This document shows, in pieces, positions 33,015 through 41,200 of a stretch of 51,167 bases of DNA. Position numbers and translations under genes: made by a program. This stretch comes from Stercoripulliclostridium_A sp045577735. GTDB lineage: Bacteria > Bacillota > Clostridia > Christensenellales > DTU072. Each line of letters begins with the position of its first letter. The stretch's first letter is position 1. The stretch lies in contig JAZNIY010000007.1 of assembly GCA_045577735.1 (NCBI GenBank), positions 1 through 51,167 of the forward strand, given 5' to 3'. The notes below the pieces were generated by a model. The model made no database searches, was not told the origin of the DNA, and worked only from the letters and a program-made list of their open reading frames with translations.

Positions 33015-34784
33015 ATGAAAATGGTTTATAACGTAGCCGACAGACCACCACTAGGGAAACTCGTTGTTTTCTCTTTGCAACAATTGCTTGCTATTATTAC
33101 TGCAACAATCGTTGTTCCAGTCATCGTTAACGGTGCAACCGGACTTCAAGTATTAGATTCCGCCGCCGCCCTCGTTGGTGCAGGCTTTGGTACTATTACC
33201 TACCTCGTGTTCACGAAGTTCAAGAGCCCCGTTTTCTTGGGTAGTTCTTTTGCATTTATCAGCCCCTTGATAGGCGCCTCTGCTTTTGGATACTTTGGCG
33301 TGCTCATAGGTGCTACTTTGGCAGGTGCAGTATATTGCCTAATCGCTCTTGCAATATATTTTGCAGGCTCAAAATGGGTTAATAAACTTATGCCTCCCGT
33401 GGTTATTGGACCTACCGTTGCTCTAATTGGTCTTTCCCTTGCAGGTAACGCTATGGGTGATATCACCAAGGCCAGTGGCTCAGCTATGGACTATAACCTG
33501 GTTGCTCTTCTTTGTGGTCTAGTAACCTTCTTTACCATAGTTTACTGCTCCATTAAGGGCACCAAAACTATGAAGCTTATACCCTTCCTAATCGGTATAG
33601 CAGTAGGGTACGTGCTAGCATCCTTCTTCTCCATTATAGGTTATGCTTCAAACGTTGAATATCTGCAAATCGTTAACTACGATGCACTAATCGAGAACTT
33701 TACCAATATTAACGTTCAATCATTCCTTGATTACCCCAAATTCACCTTCCTCGCAACCAATGGTAACGGTATTCAACCCCTAACGGGCGCAGGCGTTGCT
33801 AATATCGCCCTTCTTTATATCCCCGTATCCTTCGTTGTGTTCGCAGAACATATCGCCGACCATAAAAACATATCTTCCATTATCGAAAAGGACCTCATCG
33901 AAGACCCCGGCCTTCACAGAACCCTTCTCGGCGATGGCGTTGGCTCCATTATCGGCTCCATTTTCGGGGGTATCCCAAATACCACTTACGGCGAGTCCGT
34001 AGGATGCGTAGCAATTACCAAACACGCTTCCGTACTCTCCATTCTTGGCGCTGCGATATTTGCCATCTTGCTTGCTTTTATAAGCCCCGTTATCGCCCTT
34101 ATTAATACCATTCCCAGCTGTATAATGGGTGGCGTATGCCTCGCACTTTACGGCTTTATAGCTGTTAGCGGTCTTAATATGCTTCGTGGCATAGACCTTG
34201 GCGAAAGCAAAAACCTATTCGTCGTTTGCTCCATTCTAATTGCAGGTATTGGCGGACTTTCCTTGAACTTTGGCACCAATGCCGATGGTTCTCCCGTAAT
34301 TACCATATCTTCCATTGCTACGGCTCTCATACTTGGCATTTGCGTAAACGCAATTTTCAACAAGCAAGAGGCAAGCAAGGACAGCACTCCCGCCGCCTAT
34401 GCTGAAGTTTCCAAGTCGGTTAGTGAAAATAAAAATACCGAAAACAATGCCGATGAAGAAAGCAAACTTTCTCTCTCTTGGAAAAAGATTAAAAAGTCAC
34501 TAAACACGGAAAAAATTAAAAATGCACTCGACCTAGAAAAGATTAAGGCATTGTTTAGTGGCAAAAAAACCGAAAAAGCAAACGAAGTTGCCGTTGCTGA
34601 AGCTGTAGAAAACACCGAAGTAACTACCGAGGAAGCTCCTCAACAAGTTGATGAAGCTGTTACCGAGGAAAGCCATGCAGAAGAGGTGGTAGGGGAAGTA
34701 GCAAGCGAAATTACCGAGGATGCCATTTTGGAAGTTAGTGAAGAAGTAATTGAAGAAATCGTTGAAGATATCATCGAGGACTAG
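33015..34784 (+). CDS. Uracil/xanthine permease (NCS2) with long charged tail
   Basis: A 589-residue protein. Residues 10-449 are a UraA-like nucleobase:cation symporter with about 14 membrane segments. FAEHI (Glu279) and GGIPNTTYGESVG (about 318-330) are the substrate-binding motifs of this family. upp follows 55 bases on, which points to uracil. Residues 450-589 are an unusual extension: Lys-rich (485-520, WKKIKKSLNTEKIKNAL) then strongly acidic (521-589, many Glu/Val). UraA homologues normally end near residue 450. GGAGAAAAG lies before the ATG. A second ATG two codons on is also possible. Confidence 0.92.
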   Translation: MKMVYNVADRPPLGKLVVFSLQQLLAIITATIVVPVIVNGATGLQVLDSAAALVGAGFGTITYLVFTKFKSPVFLGSSFAFISPLIGASAFGYFGVLIGATLAGAVYCLIALAIYFAGSKWVNKLMPPVVIGPTVALIGLSLAGNAMGDITKASGSAMDYNLVALLCGLVTFFTIVYCSIKGTKTMKLIPFLIGIAVGYVLASFFSIIGYASNVEYLQIVNYDALIENFTNINVQSFLDYPKFTFLATNGNGIQPLTGAGVANIALLYIPVSFVVFAEHIADHKNISSIIEKDLIEDPGLHRTLLGDGVGSIIGSIFGGIPNTTYGESVGCVAITKHASVLSILGAAIFAILLAFISPVIALINTIPSCIMGGVCLALYGFIAVSGLNMLRGIDLGESKNLFVVCSILIAGIGGLSLNFGTNADGSPVITISSIATALILGICVNAIFNKQEASKDSTPAAYAEVSKSVSENKNTENNADEESKLSLSWKKIKKSLNTEKIKNALDLEKIKALFSGKKTEKANEVAVAEAVENTEVTTEEAPQQVDEAVTEESHAEEVVGEVASEITEDAILEVSEEVIEEIVEDIIED

Positions 34785-34839
34785 TACCAATAAAAATTAA
34801 TGGGCATTCTATTAAATTAGGATGCCAAGGAGAAATATT

Positions 34840-35478
34840 ATGAAAAACTACGAAAACGTAACTATTTTTAACCATCCACTTATCCAACACAAAATAGCTA
34901 TTTTGCGTAATAAGGACACGGGAATGAAAGACTTTAGAGATCTTATTGAGGAAATTACCGCTCTAATGACCTTTGAATGCCTAAAAGACGTTCCCACTCG
35001 CAAAGTTATGGTTACCACTCCTTTGGAACGCACCGAACAAACCATCGTTATTGAAAATAGCGTTGCCGTTATCCCCGTTCTTCGCGCAGGCCTAGGTATG
35101 GTAAACGGCGTTCATATGCTCTTCCCCACAGCTCGCGTAGGTCACATTGGTATGTATCGCGACGAGGAAACCCTAGAGCCCAAAGAATATTACTGCAAGC
35201 TCCCCGAGGGCATCGAAGACAAAATCGCCATCATCCTAGACCCCATGCTAGCTACCGGTGGTAGCGCCGTTGCTGCAATAGATCTTCTTAAAGCAAAAGG
35301 TTGCACCGATATCCGTCTTATGAACATTATCGCTGCTCCCAAAGGCATCGAAACCGTTGTCACCGCTCACCCCGACGTTAAAGTTTTCATCGCTTGTCAA
35401 GATAGGCAACTTAACGAGAACGGATATATTCTCCCGGGGTTGGGGGATGCGGGGGATCGGCTATTCGGCACTAAGTAA
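34840..35478 (+). CDS. upp: Uracil phosphoribosyltransferase
   Basis: A 212-residue enzyme converting uracil and PRPP to UMP. Starts MKNYENVTIFNHPLIQHKI. RAGLGMVNG, the PRPP-binding ILDPMLATGGSA and the C-terminal GYILPGLGDAGDRLFGT are all typical. The ATG at 34840 has AAGGAG eight bases upstream and is preferred to an in-frame ATG at 34822. It forms a salvage pair with the permease before it. The stop TAA is the first three bases of element E13. Confidence 0.97.
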   Translation: MKNYENVTIFNHPLIQHKIAILRNKDTGMKDFRDLIEEITALMTFECLKDVPTRKVMVTTPLERTEQTIVIENSVAVIPVLRAGLGMVNGVHMLFPTARVGHIGMYRDEETLEPKEYYCKLPEGIEDKIAIILDPMLATGGSAVAAIDLLKAKGCTDIRLMNIIAAPKGIETVVTAHPDVKVFIACQDRQLNENGYILPGLGDAGDRLFGTK

Positions 35479-35599
35479 ACTTTGTTTTTTGGCGAATTAG
35501 TTAGAAAAAAGGGAAAATTTACTTAGTCATTTACGCTTAGTAAACTCCTTGCGTAAATTTTCCCTTTTCCGTCCTACTTCATCCAAAAACCAAAGTTTA
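35476..35599 (+). repeat. Nested hairpin element E13 after upp
   Basis: Outer stem TAAACTTTG / CAAAGTTTA (a paired change from TAGACTTTG / CAAAGTCTA), C / AT loop, second stem GAATTAG / CTACTTC, inner AAGGGAAAATTTAC with GTAAATTTTCCCTT (14 bp), apical TTTAC-GCTTA-GTAAA. The first bases are the upp stop codon. Confidence 0.93.
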
Positions 35600-36020
35600 C
35601 AGAGGTCTAGGAAAAGTAAGAGGAAACTCAAGCTGAATAATAAGGTTTTTCGTCGCACTTCATCCAAAAACCAAAGTTTACCGTACTCTAACACCAGAGA
35701 GAAGCAACTCAAACTGAACAAAACCTATTGTAAAAACAGCCTTTGCCTCGTACTGCTTGTTTCTTCTTCGTTATTTGCAGTAGCTCCGATGACTTCGTGG
35801 TTTTAGGGGTGAAAGTTTACAGAGGTCTAGGAAAAGTAAGAGGAAACCATAAACAAAAATCTATCCTTGTGAGCGAAGTGAAACGGAGTGAAGTAATCAC
35901 GCGTTAGCGTACACCACAACGCTTGCGTTACATCACTTGCTTAAGCAAAAATCACACGCTTGCGTTACACCACTTGCTTATCGCAAGCACTCCGCACTCC
36001 ATAAGGATGCTCCGCACTAA
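35600..36020. repeat. Linkers, right-half element, GTGAT mini-hairpins and CCGCACT tract
   Basis: 35600-35644 linker. 35645-35680 right half of an element (CGCACTTC-AT-CCAAAAACCAAAGTTTA). 35681-35814 degenerate element-like sequence. 35815-35864 a second linker. 35865-35988 mini-palindrome array (ACGCGTTAGCGT, AACGCTTGCGTT, TTGCTTAAGCAA and others with ATCAC/ACCAC between). 35989-36018 CCGCACT units. No gene is seen in 35479-36025. Confidence 0.75.
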
Positions 36021-36025
36021 TTAAT

Positions 36026-36982
36026 ATGAAAGTTGACAAAAAAGTAATACTAAAAGAAGTTTGGTTCTATTTGGCGCTAACTATATGCGCGTTTTTGAGG
36101 GCGATAACTAATTACGTGTTCATCGTTCCCAATGCCTTTGCGCCAGGTGGCGTTGCAGGTCTTAGTTCCATTATATATAACTTCGTTGCACATTATAATT
36201 TGGGGCTTGCAAATACTTGGTTTGACGCATCAATTACCTCCTTCGTTATGAACGTCCCTCTAATTATTGCGGCGTTTATTAAACTGGACAAAAGATATGC
36301 AATATCCACTTGCGTTTGCATTGCTCTAACCAGTGCCTTTATGGCGCTGTTCCGCTTGGTGGGTTTCCCAACCTTCCAGGGTAGTGGCATAGACAGTGGC
36401 GTTACCGTGCTGGCTTCCATCGCAGGTGGCGTTATTGCCGGCGCATCCTTTGGTGGCCTCATACTGCTTGGAAGTTCTACCGGTGGTACCGAAATCATTG
36501 CTAAAATTACCTACAAGGCAAAGCCCGATATGGACCTACAATGGCAGTTGTTCTTGGTCGATAGCGTAATAGTGCTTCTTTCCGGCGTGCTGGGATATAT
36601 TACGGCAGAGGGTACGGACTCCAATGCAATATTTGTAAGCATTGCAACCCCCGTGCTATACTCCTTCATAACCCTCTACATAACGGCACAAGTGGCCGAA
36701 ATCTTAACCAACGGCGTGCAATCAAGCGTGGTATTCCACATTATTACCGACAAGAAGGAAGAGGTTAGCGACGCCATAGTAAACGGCATACAAAGAGGGG
36801 GCTCGGTTATTAAGGTCGAGGGCGTATATACCAAACAAGAGCACAATATGATAATTTGTGTCATACGCAAAAAACAAACCACCACCTTTAAAAAGATGTT
36901 AAAAGAAATTGATCCAAACGCTTTCGTATACATTACCAAAGTTAAGGAAATAAACGGCTTGTTTAGGGGAAGAAAGGGGTAA
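36026..36982 (+). CDS. YitT family membrane protein (DUF161 + DUF2179)
   Basis: A 318-residue protein with about five or six hydrophobic helices in the first 225 residues (TNYVFIVPNAFAPGGVAGLSSIIYN is the YitT signature, and GGVIAGASFGGLILLGSSTGGTEIIA lies in the centre). A soluble DUF2179 domain follows (about 230-310, with GVYTKQEHNMIICVIRKKQ). The role of YitT proteins is not settled. The start codon follows the repeat tract by only a few bases and has no Shine-Dalgarno or obvious promoter. The internal start options are poorer. It may be the first gene of a unit running to 42893. Confidence 0.88.
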   Translation: MKVDKKVILKEVWFYLALTICAFLRAITNYVFIVPNAFAPGGVAGLSSIIYNFVAHYNLGLANTWFDASITSFVMNVPLIIAAFIKLDKRYAISTCVCIALTSAFMALFRLVGFPTFQGSGIDSGVTVLASIAGGVIAGASFGGLILLGSSTGGTEIIAKITYKAKPDMDLQWQLFLVDSVIVLLSGVLGYITAEGTDSNAIFVSIATPVLYSFITLYITAQVAEILTNGVQSSVVFHIITDKKEEVSDAIVNGIQRGGSVIKVEGVYTKQEHNMIICVIRKKQTTTFKKMLKEIDPNAFVYITKVKEINGLFRGRKG

Positions 36983-37040
36983 TATATCGTTACCCGAACG
37001 AAATACTCTTTATTAAATTAGACAACCAATAGGAGATATT

Positions 37041-37505
37041 ATGCAACTAAAATTTGTAGGATATAGAGTGGAAAACTCCTCATTCACAGCAAATGAAATA
37101 CCTAAGGGTACTACCAATATGACCCTTAATCCCAACATCCAAATGGATATAAAAAAGGACCCCAAAAACCTTTTCCTCACCATTACCGTTAGCGTTATGG
37201 GTAGTGAGGACAAGCCCACTCCCTTTGACCTATCCGTTAGAATTAAGGGCTCTTTCGCCATCGTAGAGGATAGCTTGGACATTAATAGAATGCGTATAGA
37301 CAGCTCTCGCGTACTATTCCCATACGTGCGCGCCTATATTGCAACCTATACTGCTCTTAACGGCATGCCTCCTTATACGCTTCCCCTCATAGACTTTGAG
37401 GGCGCACCCGTTAACAAGGGCGTTGCACCCACTCCCACCACCCCTCAAGGGGGCAAAAAGAGTGGCATCGGCGAAGTTAAAATTATCCCCCCGGATAGCA
37501 TATAA
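37041..37505 (+). CDS. SecB-like chaperone-fold protein
   Basis: A 154-residue soluble protein. The second half has the SecB-fold fingerprint: RVLFPYVRAYIATYTALNGMPPYTLPLIDFEG (about 97-128), close to the FPYAR..I..L....GFPPL.L.P.NF stretch of SecB. The first half would be the beta-sheet part (F-x-G-Y-R-V-E-N-S-x-F). Firmicutes generally lack classical SecB. SecB-like proteins there serve as dedicated chaperones, for instance of toxin-antitoxin systems, or as phage proteins. AGGAGATATT precedes the ATG. Neighbours are YitT and a nucleotidyltransferase 31 bases downstream. Confidence 0.65.
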   Translation: MQLKFVGYRVENSSFTANEIPKGTTNMTLNPNIQMDIKKDPKNLFLTITVSVMGSEDKPTPFDLSVRIKGSFAIVEDSLDINRMRIDSSRVLFPYVRAYIATYTALNGMPPYTLPLIDFEGAPVNKGVAPTPTTPQGGKKSGIGEVKIIPPDSI

Positions 37506-37536
37506 TCCCAAGAATGCTTGCTTTAACCGATAAAGT

Positions 37537-38187
37537 ATGAAAATACACGAAGTGTTTGAAAGAAAGATAGGGGAACTTAGGGCGGACAAGGATATTAGCG
37601 GTATCCTCGTCACCGGTTCGCTTGCGAGAGCTACGGAAACGGAGTATAGCGACCTGGATATTATCGTAATTTCCAACAAGGATGAGGTAGTAGAAGAGGT
37701 TATTGACGGAGTTCCCGTGGAAACCCATTATAATAGGGCGGAACAAGTCAAAAAATGGTTCGTTGCAGATCCACCTTCTTGTTACTTGTATACCTACGGC
37801 AAGATTATCTTCGACCAAGAGGGCGTTGTTGAAAACTTGGTAAACGTTGCACGCGAAAGGCTTGCTAACTACGAGGTGACCGACTTGCGCAAGGTTTATT
37901 TGAATCATAAACTGAACGCCTTGAAGGAAAAACTTGTGGCTAGCCTAAATTTGAATGACGACCTAAAAATCCACTACCTTATATACAACAACTTTAAGGT
38001 GATTGTGGAAAGCATATATGCCCTAAACTCTCTTCCCGTGCCACCTCAGGGACTGTCCTACGAGATATTCGACACCCTCAAGGTAAAGCCAAACGAAAAT
38101 TGGTTGAAAAAGCTTATTACCCTTAGAGGCAGGGAACAAGCAGAATTTGCATTGGAAGTAATATCGTTTTGGGGAAACTCTAAATAG
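37537..38187 (+). CDS. Nucleotidyltransferase of the Pol-beta/MNT superfamily
   Basis: A 216-residue protein. The nucleotidyltransferase core spans about 1-110, with the signature G27-S28-x-A-R and S38-D39-L-D41-I. A helical C-terminal part of about 105 residues resembles the substrate-binding or HEPN-like helices found in KNTase-type enzymes. Such enzymes transfer AMP or another nucleotide to a small molecule, RNA or protein. The substrate here is unknown. Shine-Dalgarno is weak. It follows the SecB-like gene by 31 bases and precedes the 5'-nucleotidase by 65, probably one transcript. Confidence 0.8.
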   Translation: MKIHEVFERKIGELRADKDISGILVTGSLARATETEYSDLDIIVISNKDEVVEEVIDGVPVETHYNRAEQVKKWFVADPPSCYLYTYGKIIFDQEGVVENLVNVARERLANYEVTDLRKVYLNHKLNALKEKLVASLNLNDDLKIHYLIYNNFKVIVESIYALNSLPVPPQGLSYEIFDTLKVKPNENWLKKLITLRGREQAEFALEVISFWGNSK

Positions 38188-38252
38188 ATATAAAGGCCGT
38201 AATATGGCCCTAAAACATACAAAAAATCACAAAACATAGGAAAAGGTGTAAC

Positions 38253-41200
38253 GTGAAAAAGAAAATTATAACTACGTTGTTGATTGTTAGCGTAATAGTC
38301 CTCTCCATTGTGGGACTAATTAGCTGTGGCGAAAAGGAGGGCGAAAAATTAGCCACTCCCGTAGTTACCTTGAATGGCGACGTCGCAACTTGGCAGGCTG
38401 ACCCAAATGCCGTTAGGTTCGAGCTCTCTTTGGGCTCCTCCGTCCTTAAAGTAAGCAATACCACCACCTCGAAACAGCTTTCCAGTGGGGTATCCTTTAA
38501 GGTTAGGGCTGTCGGCGATGGTGAAAACTATCTTACCAGTGACTGGAGTAACGTGGTAACCTATACCCCTCAAATGACGGCTGAACCTCAGCACGTCGCT
38601 ACCACTCTTGGAGAGTTGAAAAGCACTAAGGTGAAGGAAAACGTCATATATGAAGTTACCGCAACTTGGTCCCTTAAAGACGGCGGAAACGAGTATGGTA
38701 ACGGCTGGTTGACCGATGAAAACAATAACCAAGTAGTGGTATACGGCTTGTGCAAAGACAGCTCCGTGCTCTCTTGGACGGGCTATGCATACGAGTATAC
38801 TAACGACAAGAGTTACGGCGACAGCTCCATTAGCGATGGCGATACCCTAACGGTCGGCATGGTTTATAACCCGAAATACGATAATTTTAACTGCTATCTC
38901 ATAGAAATCGTTAAGAAGGCAGAGGATCTTCCCGGTACCGTGAAGGTCAATTTCGTAATGATAAACGATACCCACGGCGCATTTACCGACTCCAGCGAGG
39001 GCAACTCCGTTGGTCGCGTCGATACCCTTATCCAAGACCTCGAAGAGGACAACGGGGACTATATCTTTATTCACAACGGCGACGCTTTCCAAGGCTCTTT
39101 CGTTAGTGGCGAAACCCACGGCTTGGTGCTCATAGAGGCGTTCAACGCTATGGAGCTTGACTGCTTTGTAATCGGTAACCACGAATTCGACTGGGGCATT
39201 GATAAAATTGCTCAATACGCTGACGGCAATAACGCTAACGGCGAAGCAAACTTCCCCTTCCTCGGCGCAAACATATTCTACGAGGGCACAACCAATCGCC
39301 CCGACTGGATTGACGAGTATGCAATAGTGGAGCAAGACGGCCTTAAAGTGGGCATAATAGGGCTAATAGGATATGGACAAGAAAGCAGTATCCTCACCCG
39401 TCACGTTAAAGATTACGACTTTGGCGAACCTCTACCCATCGTTAGAAGACTCTCTACCGAACTTAGAGAGCAAAAGGGCTGTGACGTGGTCGTAGTTGCA
39501 ACGCACTCCTACGCAAGCTCCCTCAATAGGGACATTGCAAACCTTGTGGGCTCCAGTAGGGTGGACGCCATATTCTGTGCACACACCCACCAAAACATTA
39601 CCGAGTCCGAAATTAGAACGGACGGCAAAAAGATTCCCGTTGTACAATGCTACGATAAGAACGACAACGCTTCCGAAGTAGTGCTCAAGGTGGATGCCGA
39701 GAAGGCTTATTACGGATACAGCAGTTTGAAGCACGAGCCCGAAAACTACGCTATTTCCGCTAGGGTACAAGCTCTAATTGACAAGTACCAATACCTAATT
39801 AACGAATCACAATCCAGCCTCGGTAACACTCCTAACTTTATCGACAAGGATACCCTTGGCGAATATGCTACCGATGCTCTAATTAACTACGAATATACCG
39901 GTTATAACTTTGGTGACGTTGACGTTTCCATTATTAACACCGGTGGCGTAAGAGCTAACATTGATGCCGGTGAAATCACAAAGGCAGACGTCTTTGAGGT
40001 CTTCCCCTTCAACAATGCCGTTGTGCTCGTCAATATGAACGGCGCACTCCTAAAGTCCTTGTGCAGTCAAAACGCAAACTTCTTCTATATTGACGTTAGT
40101 GCTTCGCTTGGCTCTTACAATAACTTGAGTGACAACGCTACATACCAACTTGCAGTTATAGATTACGTATTTGAGGGTACCCGTTACTATCAATTTGGTA
40201 GCCTAAGCGAAAGCGATTACGTTCAAACCGACGTTCTCCTTAGGGACCTTTTGATTGAGTATTTGGACGAAATGTACGAGTCCGGCTTGGAAGACGATAC
40301 GCCCGTAACGCCTCCCACCCCACCCGTAGTTACGCCCACCACTTTAACTGCACCCGTGGTTACCATTTCCCTTGAGGGCGTAGCAAGCTGGAACGTTGTT
40401 ACCAACGCCAGTGGTTACGCTTACAAGATTAACGGTGGAAGCGAGGTAAGTAGCAATGCGCTTTCCGTACAACTTGAGGACGGCGACAGCATAGTAGTTA
40501 AGGCACTAGGCAACGGCACTACCTATCTTGACAGCGCCTATAGCGTAGCTAAAACTTACACGGCACCGGCTGTAACCATTCCCACCGTTACCATTGCAGA
40601 GTTTATTTCCAACTTCGAAACCTACAAGACCACCGTCGTTACCATAAAGGGCTACGCATATTCTTGCGACAACGGCGGTATCTACCTTGAGGACGGCACG
40701 GCAAACGTATACGTTAACACGGCTTATGAAAATCTTTATATTGGCCAAGAGGTAACGGTTACCGGTAACGCTAACGCGTACTATTCTTGCCCAAGAATGG
40801 TGCCCACCGAACCCATCGTTTTATCCAGCACGACTAAGACCATTACACCTCCCACTTCCTTGACCTCTATCGCTACCATTATTTCAGAAAACAGCTCTCA
40901 ATCTTCCATGGTATACGATCATAAGGTATACAGGACTAGTGGCGTTGTTAAGTACCTTGGTGGCAAGTATTGCTTGGTTGACGGCGAGGATACCAATAAG
41001 CTACAGCTTTCCGGCACGGTAAGTACGGCTGACGGCGATCAATTCGCTTCCTACTTGGGTAAGGAAATCGAAATTAATATTGTAATTTACGATTACTTCC
41101 TAACCTCTACCACCTTTAGATTCGTGCCCCTAAGAAACCTACAAAACATAGTGGTAATAGGGGAAGGAGAACCTGAAGACCCCGACGCAGAGCCCGGTCG

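Noticed and set aside
35527..35806. ORFs on both strands after upp
   Set aside because: Translations of E13, a half element and the linker.
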